64,000 nucleotides of DNA, from contig NZ_CP031415.1 of NCBI RefSeq assembly GCF_003367315.1, positions 2,602,001-2,666,000 of the forward strand. The letters are read 5' to 3'. Below are positions 53,839-64,000 of this stretch, in pieces (position 1 is the first letter of the stretch; each line of letters opens with the position of its first letter). Position numbers and translations under genes: made by a program. The DNA comes from Saccharospirillum mangrovi. GTDB taxonomy: Bacteria > Pseudomonadota > Gammaproteobacteria > Pseudomonadales > Natronospirillaceae. The notes beneath the pieces are model-generated. The model saw only the letters and a program-made list of their open reading frames with translations, was not told where the DNA came from and ran no database searches.

Positions 53839-54612
53839 ATGACAGACCTTGCCCAACAAGCCCGTCAGACGTTAACGCTGATGGACCTGACCAGTCTGAA
53901 CGACAGCGACACCGACGCCGTTATCACCCAATTGTGCGACGCCGCCCGCACCGACTTCGGCAGCCCGGCTGCTGTTTGCGTGTATCCGGCTTTTATTGCC
54001 ACCGCGCGCAAAGCGCTGGCGCAGTCGGGCCTGACCGTGGTCCGTGTCGCCACCGTCACCAACTTCCCCGATGGCAGCACCAACATCGACCGCGCCGTGC
54101 GTGAAACGCGCGACGCCGTAGCCGCCGGTGCACACGAAGTCGATGTGGTGTTGCCCTACCGCGCCTTGATGGCTGGCGACAGCGACACCCCGGCCGAACT
54201 GGTGCGTGCCTGCAAAGCCGCCTGCGGCAACGCTGTGCAACTGAAAGTCATCATTGAAAGCGGCGAATTGAAGAGCGCGGATCTGATTCGTCAGGCGAGC
54301 GACATCAGCATCGCCGCCGGCGCCGACTTCATTAAAACCAGCACCGGCAAAGTGGCGGTCAACGCCACGCTGGAAGCGGCTGACATCATGCTGAACGCCA
54401 TTGCTGACAGCGGCAAAGACGTCGGTTTCAAAGCCGCCGGTGGCATTCGCACCACCGCCGAAGCGGCGCAATATCTGGCGCTGGCCGAACGCATTTTCGG
54501 CGCCGACTGGATAACGCCCGAGCATTTCCGTTTCGGCGCATCCAGCTTGCTCAACGATGTCCTGGCGACGCTGAACGGCACTGCGCCGTCAACGTCTTCG
54601 AGCGGTTACTGA
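53839..54612 (+). CDS. deoC: Deoxyribose-phosphate aldolase
   Basis: A 257-residue class-I aldolase that splits 2-deoxyribose 5-phosphate into acetaldehyde and glyceraldehyde 3-phosphate. The Schiff-base Lys166 ([11 protein letters not shown]), the proton-relay Lys198 ([11 protein letters not shown]) and Asp102 (VDVVLPYRA) are in the expected places, and the length equals E. coli DeoC (259). It is the first gene of deoC-deoA-deoB, the nucleoside-salvage route; deoA starts 2 bases after its stop. Confidence 0.97.
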   Translation: MTDLAQQARQTLTLMDLTSLNDSDTDAVITQLCDAARTDFGSPAAVCVYPAFIATARKALAQSGLTVVRVATVTNFPDGSTNIDRAVRETRDAVAAGAHEVDVVLPYRALMAGDSDTPAELVRACKAACGNAVQLKVIIESGELKSADLIRQASDISIAAGADFIKTSTGKVAVNATLEAADIMLNAIADSGKDVGFKAAGGIRTTAEAAQYLALAERIFGADWITPEHFRFGASSLLNDVLATLNGTAPSTSSSGY

Positions 54613-54613
54613 G

Positions 54614-55927
54614 ATGCCGCTGCCGCAGGAAATCATCCGCCGTAAACGCGACGGCCAGACGCTGAGCGACGACGACATTCGCTGGTTCGTGCGCGGCATC
54701 AAGGACGAATCAATCAGCGAAGGCCAGGTGGGTGCCTTTGCGATGGCGGTCTATTTCAACGGCCTGACGCTGGCCGAACGCGTCGCCCTGACCACCGCCA
54801 TGCGCGATTCCGGCACGGTGTTGCGCTGGGATTTACCCGGCCCGGTGCTGGACAAACATTCCACTGGCGGCGTCGGCGATGTCGTCAGTTTAATGCTCGG
54901 CCCGATGGTCGCTGCCTGCGGCGGCTACGTGCCGATGATTTCCGGCCGTGGCCTCGGCCACACCGGCGGCACACTCGATAAACTGGACAGCATTCCCGGC
55001 TACAACCCCTTCCCGTCCAACACCGTGCTCGAACAAACCGTGCGCGAGCTGGGCGTGGCGATAATCGGCCAGACCGGCGATCTGGCCCCGGCCGACCGGC
55101 GCTTTTATGGCATCCGCGATGTCACCGCCACGGTGGAAAGCATCGATCTGATTACCGCCTCGATTCTGTCGAAAAAACTCGCCGAGGGTTTGGATGCGTT
55201 GGTGATGGACGTCAAAGTCGGCAGTGGCGCTTTTATGCCGACTGCCGAACTGAGCGAGCAACTGGCGCAGAGCATCGTCGCTGTGGCCGAAGGCGCGGGC
55301 GTACGCACCACCGCCTTGTTGACCGACATGAATCAGGTATTGGCGCGCTCAGCCGGTAATGCCGTGGAAGTGCGCGAAGCGGTCGAGTATTTAACCGGCG
55401 GCCCGCGCGATGCTGCTTTGCACGAAGTCACGCTGGCGCTGGGCGCGGAAATGCTGCTCAGCGGTGGGCTGGCGGATTCGCTGGACGACGCACGCGCCCG
55501 CTTGCAGCAATCGCTCGATAACGGCCAGGCCGCCGAACGCTTCGCCAAGATGATTGCGGCGCTCGGCGGGCCGGTGGATTTTCTGGAAAAAGCCGATGAA
55601 ACTCTGCCCGTCGCCCCCATCATCCAGACCATCAAGGCACCGCAGTCCGGCTATGTTCAACCGCTGACGGTGCGCGATATCGGCCTGGCGGTGGTGGCTT
55701 TGGGCGGCGGCCGCACCCGTGCCGATCAACGCATCGATGCCGCCGTGGGTCTGACTGACATCGTCAAACCCGGTACTTATATTGAAGCGGGCGAACCGTT
55801 AGCGGTCGCCCATTTGCGCAGCGAGGCGCAATTCGCCGAACTGCAACAGCGGCTGATCGCCGCCATGCCGATTGCGGATCGGCCGGCTGACGCTCTGAGC
55901 GTTATCCATCAACGACTCGCGCACTGA
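54614..55927 (+). CDS. deoA: Thymidine phosphorylase
   Basis: A 437-residue enzyme that phosphorolyses thymidine to thymine and 2-deoxyribose 1-phosphate. The phosphate/glycine-rich motif [20 protein letters not shown] near residue 79 and the signature [20 protein letters not shown] near residue 115 are intact. The C-terminal PYNP domain is visible ([20 protein letters not shown]). Length is that of E. coli DeoA (440). It lies two bases after deoC and 12 bases before deoB, so the three are co-transcribed. Confidence 0.97.
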   Translation: MPLPQEIIRRKRDGQTLSDDDIRWFVRGIKDESISEGQVGAFAMAVYFNGLTLAERVALTTAMRDSGTVLRWDLPGPVLDKHSTGGVGDVVSLMLGPMVAACGGYVPMISGRGLGHTGGTLDKLDSIPGYNPFPSNTVLEQTVRELGVAIIGQTGDLAPADRRFYGIRDVTATVESIDLITASILSKKLAEGLDALVMDVKVGSGAFMPTAELSEQLAQSIVAVAEGAGVRTTALLTDMNQVLARSAGNAVEVREAVEYLTGGPRDAALHEVTLALGAEMLLSGGLADSLDDARARLQQSLDNGQAAERFAKMIAALGGPVDFLEKADETLPVAPIIQTIKAPQSGYVQPLTVRDIGLAVVALGGGRTRADQRIDAAVGLTDIVKPGTYIEAGEPLAVAHLRSEAQFAELQQRLIAAMPIADRPADALSVIHQRLAH

Positions 55928-55938
55928 GGAGCACGACT

Positions 55939-57171
55939 ATGACACGCGCCATCGTTCTGGTTCTGGATTCATTTGGCATTGGCGCCAGCGCCGATGCCGA
56001 CCGCTTCGGCGATGTCGGCGCCAACACCCTGGGCCATATCGCCCAATGGTGCGCCGAAGGCAAAGCCGACAAAGGCCGCGCCGGCCCGCTAACGTTGCCC
56101 AATCTGACCCGGCTGGGTTTGATTCAGGCCGCGACCGACAGCGCCGGCGGCCAGGTGCCGGCTGGCATGCAAACCGGCGCCGCTTTCAGTGGCAGCTTTG
56201 GTTACGCACGGGAGTTGTCGAGCGGTAAAGACACACCCAGCGGCCACTGGGAAATCGCCGGCGTGCCGGTGCTGTACGACTGGGGTTACTTCACAGACGA
56301 AGACCATTCTTTCCCGCAGTCGCTGCTGGACGATCTGATCGAACGTTGCCAACTGCCTGGCGTGCTGGGCAACTGCCACGCCTCGGGCACCGACATCATC
56401 AAACAGTTGGGCGAAGAGCATTGCGCCACCGGCAAACCCATCGTCTACACCTCGGCCGACAGCGTGTTTCAAATTGCCTGCCACGAAGAAACCTTCGGTT
56501 TGGATCGGTTGATGGAAGTGTGCGAAGTGGCGCGCGAACTGGTCGATGAATACAACATCGGCCGCGTTATCGCCCGCCCGTTCGTTGGCGACAGCGCCGA
56601 CACCTTCGTCCGCACCGGCAACCGCCGCGATCTGGCGGTACCGCCGCCGAGCCCGACCGTGCTGCAAAAGCTGACCGAAACCGGCGGCGAAGTGATTTCC
56701 ATCGGCAAGATTGCCGACATCTACGCCCACACCGGCATCAGCCGCAAAATCAAAGCCACCGGTTTGGATGCGTTGTTCGACGCAACCTTGAACGAAGTCG
56801 AAGCCGCGCCGGAACGCAGCCTGGTGTTCACTAACTTCGTCGATTTCGATTCGTCTTACGGCCACCGCCGCGATGTCGCCGGTTACGCCGCGGCGCTGGA
56901 ACGCTTCGACCAGCGCCTGCCGGAGTTGCTGGCGTCCATGCGCGACGACGACATTCTGGTAATGACCGCCGACCACGGTTGCGACCCAACCTGGCCAGGC
57001 ACCGACCACACCCGCGAACACATTCCGGTGCTGGTATACGGCAAGAACCTGCAAGCGGTGAATCTGGGCGAACGCGGCACCTTTGCCGACATCGGCCAGA
57101 CGCTGGCGGACTATTTCCAACTGCCGGCCATGGACTATGGCACCAGCTTTCTGGATCGACTGGTGGCCTGA
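55939..57171 (+). CDS. deoB: Phosphopentomutase
   Basis: A 410-residue alkaline-phosphatase-superfamily mutase that converts deoxyribose 1-phosphate to the 5-phosphate used by DeoC. Metal-site residues are seen in [17 protein letters not shown] near residue 10 and in the C-terminal [34 protein letters not shown] near residue 95 holds the phosphorylated Thr. Length agrees with E. coli DeoB (407). A good GAGGAG precedes the ATG. The strong terminator at 57182-57211 closes the operon. There is no deoD in the window. Confidence 0.97.
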   Translation: MTRAIVLVLDSFGIGASADADRFGDVGANTLGHIAQWCAEGKADKGRAGPLTLPNLTRLGLIQAATDSAGGQVPAGMQTGAAFSGSFGYARELSSGKDTPSGHWEIAGVPVLYDWGYFTDEDHSFPQSLLDDLIERCQLPGVLGNCHASGTDIIKQLGEEHCATGKPIVYTSADSVFQIACHEETFGLDRLMEVCEVARELVDEYNIGRVIARPFVGDSADTFVRTGNRRDLAVPPPSPTVLQKLTETGGEVISIGKIADIYAHTGISRKIKATGLDALFDATLNEVEAAPERSLVFTNFVDFDSSYGHRRDVAGYAAALERFDQRLPELLASMRDDDILVMTADHGCDPTWPGTDHTREHIPVLVYGKNLQAVNLGERGTFADIGQTLADYFQLPAMDYGTSFLDRLVA

Positions 57172-57181
57172 ACGGCCGCGT

Positions 57182-57211
57182 AAAAAGGGGAGCCAAGGCT
57201 CCCTTTTTTTT
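57182..57211. terminator. Terminator of deoCAB, probably bidirectional
   Basis: GGGAGCC and GGCTCCC arms separated by AA, with an A run before and eight T after. It also serves the convergent hydrolase gene. Confidence 0.92.
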
Positions 57212-57228
57212 GCTTCGCCGTTTTAACG

Positions 57229-58068
57229 TCAGGCCAGGCGACGCACCGGCTGGGTGAGATCGCGATCCAGATAATCGCCAATCGCCCGCGCTGTGGCGAC
57301 CTTGTCTTCGATGTGGAAGAAGTGGTCACAGCCGGGCAATAACTCGACCTCGACCTGCTCAAACTGCCTCTCCTGCGCCAACATCCAGGCCGGATCGGTA
57401 AAGGTATCGGCCTCGCCATCGAGCAGCAGCGTCGGATGGTCGGTAAACGGCGGGATCGACTTCATCAGCAGTAAACGCCGGGTGTTTTCCCGGAAACGCT
57501 CGTACACCGACTCATCCCGGTCGGCCAGCATGGTCAACAGGCGCTGGCGCAGCAATTGGCGCTTGGCCGCATTCGGCAAGGTGATCGCCAACTGCGCAAA
57601 CAGTTCGGCAAACGCCTGGTTTTCGCCGTGTTCAAGCAGGTTCAGGCACAGCCAGAGGCCGCGCTCCGTTGCCGCTGGGAACGGGCTGGTACCGGCCAGA
57701 ATGATGCGCCGGACCGATTGCGGAAAACGCGCGGCGACATCGAGCGCAAACAAGCCGCCGTAGCTGCAACCAATCAAATCGAACCGGCCAATATCGAGGT
57801 GCTCAACCACCAGTCCGACGCTCGCCGCTATGGTGCCGGTCGGCACCGTTCGCGGCACTACTGGCGTATCGCCAAAGCCGGGCATCTCGATAATCACCAC
57901 CTGGCGGTGGGCGTAGATCTGGCGCAACGTACGTTCGACGTTCTCGCAGGTCTGAAACGCACCGCCCAGATAGACCAGCGGCAAACGACCGCCCTGCCGG
58001 TCGCCCAAAATCAGATAGCGGGCCTGAAGGCCCTCTCCTGCAGTCAGAGTGCGGATATGATCAATCAT
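57229..58068 (-). CDS. Alpha/beta-fold hydrolase (RhlA-like group possible)
   Basis: A 279-residue cytoplasmic hydrolase. The nucleophile elbow GCSYGG (Ser in LIGCSYGGLFALDVA, near residue 104), an acid in LLLDGEADTFTDPAW, and a His in LPGCDHFFHIEDKVA make a catalytic triad. The oxyanion region LVYLGGAFQTCENVE and the DHFFHIEDK ending are similar to enzymes of the RhlA/PhaG group that move 3-hydroxyacyl chains, but the identity is too weak for naming. The ATG at 58068 (AAGGTGAG upstream) was chosen; the longer frame lacks support. Confidence 0.82.
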   Translation of the reverse strand: MIDHIRTLTAGEGLQARYLILGDRQGGRLPLVYLGGAFQTCENVERTLRQIYAHRQVVIIEMPGFGDTPVVPRTVPTGTIAASVGLVVEHLDIGRFDLIGCSYGGLFALDVAARFPQSVRRIILAGTSPFPAATERGLWLCLNLLEHGENQAFAELFAQLAITLPNAAKRQLLRQRLLTMLADRDESVYERFRENTRRLLLMKSIPPFTDHPTLLLDGEADTFTDPAWMLAQERQFEQVEVELLPGCDHFFHIEDKVATARAIGDYLDRDLTQPVRRLA

Positions 58069-58256
58069 GGAACTCACCTTCCTATCAATTTTACGTTGAA
58101 TGAAAGGAGCACTGCCGGCATCCCTTGAGTCCCTATGAGGCAATGCTGCTTAAGGCCAATCCGGCCCTGGTTTCAGCATACGGTCCTGCCCAAGGGAGTG
58201 AAGTGGGCCACAGTTGGAAGGCGCACATCCGTCCGCCCCGGTGAGGTTTTGGCAAT

Positions 58257-58285
58257 AAAAAGCACTAAAGGGCGCCTAAACGCCC
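58257..58285 (-). terminator. Possible terminator of rlmB
   Basis: A 5-bp GC stem (58270-58274 with 58281-58285) is followed on the minus strand by CTTTAGTGCTTTTT. It lies about 40 bases past the rlmB stop. The short stem and the distance to the T run lower confidence. Confidence 0.4.
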
Positions 58286-58326
58286 GCTAAAAGACAAGAA
58301 AGTCAGAGAAGGAATTTACAGAAGGA

Positions 58327-59088
58327 TCAGCGCGCCAGACGCTGACGAACGGCTTCGAACAGGCTGATGCCAGCGGCCACCGACACATTCAGACTGCTGA
58401 CCTGGCCGGCCATGGGAATCATGAACAAGCCATCGCAGGTGTCGCGCGTTAACCGCCGTAAGCCGGTGCCTTCGGCACCGAGGACTAAGGCGGTCGGGGC
58501 GGCGAAATCGCTTTGGTAGATTGAGGCCGTGGCTTCACCGGCGGCACCCTGTATCCAGATACCGCGCTTTTTCAATTGCTCCAGCGTGCGCGCCAGATTG
58601 GTGACGACCACGAACGGCACGGTATCGGCCGCGCCACTGGCAATTTTGACCGCCGTCGGCGTCAGGCTGGCGGATTTGTCTTTCGGCACGATGACGGCAT
58701 CGGCGCCGGCGGCATCGGCTGAACGCAGACAGGCGCCAATGTTGTGCGGGTCGGTGACGCCATCAAGCACCAGCAATAACGCCGGCTTGTTGAGGCCGTC
58801 CAGCAATTGCTCCAGCCCGCCTTCGTCCAGCACGGGCGCGGCCAGCATTTGCACCAGCACGCCCTGATGGCGTGCGTCGCCCAACTGTTGTTGATGCACC
58901 AGCCGCTCGAAGGCGTCGCGTTCCAGCCAACGGAATTTGATGCCAGCGGCGCGCGCTTCATCGAGCACCGCCTGAATGCGTTTGTCCTGGCGGCCTTTCA
59001 GCAACACCAGTTCGCGCACCCGATCGGCCTGATTCTGCAACGCGCTTTGGCAAGCGTGCAGGCCGTAAACCCATTGAACGTCAGACAT
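58327..59088 (-). CDS. rlmB: 23S rRNA (guanosine-2251-2'-O)-methyltransferase
   Basis: A 253-residue SpoU/TrmH-family methyltransferase that modifies G2251 in the peptidyl-transferase loop. The N-terminal substrate-binding domain (residues 1-75) starts WVYGLHACQSALQNQ. The three SpoU motifs follow: DGVTDPHNIGACLRSADAAG near 108, LVLGAEGTGLRRLTRD near 197 and IPMAGQVSSLNVSVAAGISL near 220, forming the trefoil knot. Length is close to E. coli RlmB (243). It starts 22 bases after the rnr stop, the usual rnr-rlmB order. Confidence 0.97.
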   Translation of the reverse strand: MSDVQWVYGLHACQSALQNQADRVRELVLLKGRQDKRIQAVLDEARAAGIKFRWLERDAFERLVHQQQLGDARHQGVLVQMLAAPVLDEGGLEQLLDGLNKPALLLVLDGVTDPHNIGACLRSADAAGADAVIVPKDKSASLTPTAVKIASGAADTVPFVVVTNLARTLEQLKKRGIWIQGAAGEATASIYQSDFAAPTALVLGAEGTGLRRLTRDTCDGLFMIPMAGQVSSLNVSVAAGISLFEAVRQRLAR

Positions 59089-59110
59089 TCACTGCCATTC
59101 CTTAAAAGCC

Positions 59111-61516
59111 TTAAGAACGCCGCTTGCGTTTGCGATTGCCCGCCGCCGCGCCGGATTTTTTGCCACCCGGCTTCTTACCGCCAGTCGTTTTGCTGTCGGC
59201 TTTTTTGCCGCTGCTTTTGGCCGAAGCGGACTTTTTCTTACCCGCAGCTGGCCCTGGGTGTTTGACCTTACGCACTTCGGCATCGACCAGTTCAAAGTCG
59301 ATTTTGCGGTCATCCAGATCGACGCGGGTAACGCGCACAGTGAGGCGGTCTCCCAGGCCGTAACTGATGCGAGTGCGCTCGCCGATCAAGCGATGCGCCG
59401 CTTCGTCGAGCTGGTAGTAATCGCTTTGCAGCGACGACACGTGCACCAGACCATCGACATACACATCGTCCAATTGCACGAACAAACCGAAGTTGGTGAC
59501 CGACGACACCGAGCCGGTGAATTCATCGCCGACGTGGTCGCTCATGTATTCGCATTTGAGCCAGGCGACGACGTCCCAGGTGGCTTCGTCGGCGCGACGC
59601 TCGGTCATCGAGCAATGCTCGCCGAGTTCCAGCATGGCGGCGTAGTCGTACGGGTAAATCGACTGCGGCTCGAGCTTGGTCGCGCCTTTGACGCGTTCGA
59701 CCAGCGCCGTGCGTTTGCCCGAACGAATCACCGAACGGATGGCGCGGTGCACCAGCAAATCCGGGTAACGCCGAATCGGCGAGGTGAAGTGGGTGTAGGC
59801 TTCGAACGCCAGACCGAAATGGCCGATGTTGTCGGGCTGATACACCGCCTGATTCATCGAGCGCAGCATCATGGTCTGGATCAGATTGAAGTCTTCACGC
59901 CCGGAAATGGAGGCGAGTAATTTCTGATAATCGCGGGCATGTGGTTTTTCACCGCCGGACAAATCCAGCGCCAGCTGACCCAGGTAGTTGCGCAGGTTTT
60001 CCAGACGCTCGGCGGCCGGAACATCGTGCACCCGGTACAGGCAGGGAATCTCGAGTTTCTGCAGGAAGTCAGCCGCACAAACGTTGGCTGAGAGCATGCA
60101 TTCTTCGACCAGACGATGGGCGTCGTTGCGCTCGCTCGGCACGATGCGTTCGATCTTGCGTTCGTCGTTGAAGACGATACGCGTCTCGGTGGTCTCAAAA
60201 TCGATGGCACCGCGTTGCTGACGCTGGAAGCGGAACAGCTTGAACAGTTCGCGCAGGGTGGTGATGTTTTTCAGCACCGCCGGGCCGTGGTCGCGTTCCA
60301 GTTCGGCGCGCGCTTCGGTGGCGGTGGCCGGGTCCAGCGCTGGCCCGACCTTGGAATAGGTCAGGCGGGCGTGCGAATGAATCAGGCCTTCCATAAAGCG
60401 GTACGACTGAATCTCGCCGCGCGCGCTGACCGTCATGGCGCAGACCAGCGTCAATCGATCGAGGTGCGGGTTCAGCGAACACAGGCCGTTGGACAACACT
60501 TCCGGCAGCATCGGAATCACTTGCTCGGGGAAGTACACCGAAGTACCGCGCGAGCGCGCTTCGACGTCGAGCGGCGAGCCGACTTCGACGTAATGCGATA
60601 CGTCGGCAATGGCGACGTACAAGGTCCAGCCGCCGCCTTTGATCGGCTCGGCAAAGATGGCGTCGTCGAAATCGCGCGCGGTTTCGTCGTCGATGGTGAC
60701 GAAGGCTTTATCGCGCAGATCAACGCGGTGCACTTTGTCGGCGTCATCGACCGATTCATTCAGGCCGGTGATTTCTTCTTCGACTTCATACGGCCAGGTG
60801 TGCGGAATATCGTAAGTGCGCAGCGCAATGTCGATCTCCATGCCCGGGTCCATGTGCTGGCCCAGCACTTCGCTGACTTTGCCGACTGGCTGACGGCGGA
60901 TTTGCGGTTGCTCAACGATGCTGACGACAACCACATCGCCATCTTGAGCGCCGGCTTCATCACCCGGCGGAATCAGAATGTCGTGACTGATGCGGCGGTT
61001 TTCCGGCAACACGCGACCAAAGCCGCCTTCGTTGACGTAACGGCCGACCAGATCCTGAGTGTTGTGTTCCAGCACTTCGGTGATGATGGCTTCGATGCGG
61101 CCGCGGTGATCGCGTTTGCCTTTGCGCGCCAGCACCACATCGCCATCGAAACAGCAGCGCATCTGCCGATGCGTCAGCACGTAATCTTTGCCGCCCTGTT
61201 CGGGAATCAGAAAACCAAAACCGTCCGGATGGCCCTGCACCCGGCCTTTGACCAGATCCATTTTGTCGATCAGGCCGAAGGCGCCTTTGCGCGAACACAG
61301 CAATTGGCCGTCGCGCACCATGGCGATCAATCGACGGCGCAGCGCTTCGACGTTATCGGGATCGGACAGACCCAGTTCGGCGCACAGTTCCGGATGTGTA
61401 GCCGGACCCTGGCGTTGTTCCAGATGAGCGTGGATGAATTCCCGGCTGGGAATGGGGTTGTCGTACTTGGCAGCTTCCCGCTCGTGATGCGGGTCAGCGT
61501 GAGAATCTCGACTGAT
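59111..61516 (-). CDS. rnr: Ribonuclease R, start codon non-canonical or damaged
   Basis: An 801-residue 3'-5' exoribonuclease if read from the AUC at 61516 (E. coli RNase R is 813). The N-terminal winged-helix domain (DPHHEREAAKYDNPIPSREF and on) is clearly conserved. Then come cold-shock domains, the catalytic RNB domain (TARDFDDAIFAEPIKGGG with Mg2+-binding Asp, and YTHFTSPIRRYPDLLVHRAI), an S1 domain, and a Lys-rich tail. An in-frame TAA lies nine codons before the conserved DPHHE, and no ATG, GTG or TTG is between them; the first canonical start is TTG 61330, which would lose about 60 conserved residues. AAGGA is nine bases upstream of the AUC. So I read this as a rare start or a sequence error. 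Confidence 0.92.
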   Translation of the reverse strand: MSRDSHADPHHEREAAKYDNPIPSREFIHAHLEQRQGPATHPELCAELGLSDPDNVEALRRRLIAMVRDGQLLCSRKGAFGLIDKMDLVKGRVQGHPDGFGFLIPEQGGKDYVLTHRQMRCCFDGDVVLARKGKRDHRGRIEAIITEVLEHNTQDLVGRYVNEGGFGRVLPENRRISHDILIPPGDEAGAQDGDVVVVSIVEQPQIRRQPVGKVSEVLGQHMDPGMEIDIALRTYDIPHTWPYEVEEEITGLNESVDDADKVHRVDLRDKAFVTIDDETARDFDDAIFAEPIKGGGWTLYVAIADVSHYVEVGSPLDVEARSRGTSVYFPEQVIPMLPEVLSNGLCSLNPHLDRLTLVCAMTVSARGEIQSYRFMEGLIHSHARLTYSKVGPALDPATATEARAELERDHGPAVLKNITTLRELFKLFRFQRQQRGAIDFETTETRIVFNDERKIERIVPSERNDAHRLVEECMLSANVCAADFLQKLEIPCLYRVHDVPAAERLENLRNYLGQLALDLSGGEKPHARDYQKLLASISGREDFNLIQTMMLRSMNQAVYQPDNIGHFGLAFEAYTHFTSPIRRYPDLLVHRAIRSVIRSGKRTALVERVKGATKLEPQSIYPYDYAAMLELGEHCSMTERRADEATWDVVAWLKCEYMSDHVGDEFTGSVSSVTNFGLFVQLDDVYVDGLVHVSSLQSDYYQLDEAAHRLIGERTRISYGLGDRLTVRVTRVDLDDRKIDFELVDAEVRKVKHPGPAAGKKKSASAKSSGKKADSKTTGGKKPGGKKSGAAAGNRKRKRRS

Positions 61517-61593
61517 AGGAAAATGTCCTTACAAAAAATGAATGGGTGGCCGCGTTGAATTATAACGCAGTGCCACCCGCTTGCTGTGCGCGG

Positions 61594-64000
<2,407 letters not shown>

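Noticed and set aside
53623-53859. ATG-started extension of the histidine-kinase-like gene
   Set aside because: It would overlap the deoC start and promoter; the GTG at 53622 has AAGGAG six bases upstream and leads straight into the first membrane helix.
56089-57120. 343-codon minus-strand frame opposite deoB
   Set aside because: Shadow of deoB; no ribosome-binding site and no recognisable motifs.
60116-61558. 480-codon plus-strand open frame opposite rnr
   Set aside because: It is antisense to the conserved rnr gene, His- and Phe-rich in the way of a reverse-complement shadow, and matches no family.

Overview
The window is a gene-dense chromosomal segment of moderately high G+C (high fifties per cent by eye) from a Gram-negative bacterium. 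Conserved blocks (hisZ-purA-rnr-rlmB, deoCAB, kbl-tdh, pntAB, a TonB siderophore receptor, FeSOD, an oxaloacetate decarboxylase of the Pseudomonas PA4872 type and a ketoacyl-ACP synthase of the PA3286 type) point to a Gammaproteobacterium. A marine or halophilic member of the Oceanospirillales (Saccharospirillum/Reinekea-like) is my best guess, by inference only. I found no rRNA, tRNA, CRISPR array, transposase, integrase or phage gene.

Layout. 1-1616: end of a polar amino-acid ABC importer (two permeases and an ATPase). 1697-6354: oxaloacetate decarboxylase, rimO, a cold-shock protein with a long leader, a BaiN/HI0933-type flavoprotein and arfB. 6490-9635: an iron module, with a TonB-dependent siderophore receptor and an AraC/GyrI-type regulator, each behind a Fur-box-like sequence. 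9905-14277: small membrane proteins, a Bcr/CflA exporter, and a class-V PLP enzyme divergent from an Lrp/AsnC regulator. 14533-18682: a chemoreceptor, a flavodoxin-like protein, sodB, a small basic protein and a VOC protein. 18869-20033: two tandem paralogous exported proteins of unknown function. 20036-22841: kbl-tdh-marC, coupled by overlapping stops and starts. 23470-27097: a 61-aa coiled-coil protein, TRAP permeases, and a TakP-like TRAP binding protein facing them. 27601-30560: pntAB.

30614-42485 is a nearly complete myo-inositol catabolic island. On the minus strand lie iolE, iolD, an iolC-DUF2090 fusion, a Gfo/Idh/MocA dehydrogenase, a single-domain sugar ABC ATPase and its permease. 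On the plus strand lie the periplasmic binding protein, an RpiR-family regulator, iolG and iolB. Three copies of a GGAA-N6-TTCY operator sit at the three promoters of the island, two of them inside the -35/-10 spacer, so one RpiR repressor (IolR-like) probably governs import, breakdown and itself. No iolA is present in the window.

42569-57171: a CPA2 cation antiporter, a KAS III enzyme, a repeat-rich intergenic region (46-bp tandem repeats and a 27-bp inverted-repeat element), a lipoprotein with twelve kelch/Asp-box-like repeats, a YbbN/CnoX thioredoxin, a membrane-anchored M16 protease, a degenerate histidine-kinase-like protein and deoCAB. 57229-64000: an alpha/beta hydrolase, rlmB, rnr, purA and a partial hisZ. 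The rnr frame has no ATG, GTG or TTG between its upstream in-frame stop and the conserved N-terminal domain, so either a rare AUC start or a sequence error must be invoked.

The points most worth a second look are the rnr start, the inositol operators, the tandem exported paralogues, the kelch-like lipoprotein with its repeat-laden flank, and the histidine-kinase-like protein that lacks a phosphorylatable histidine.
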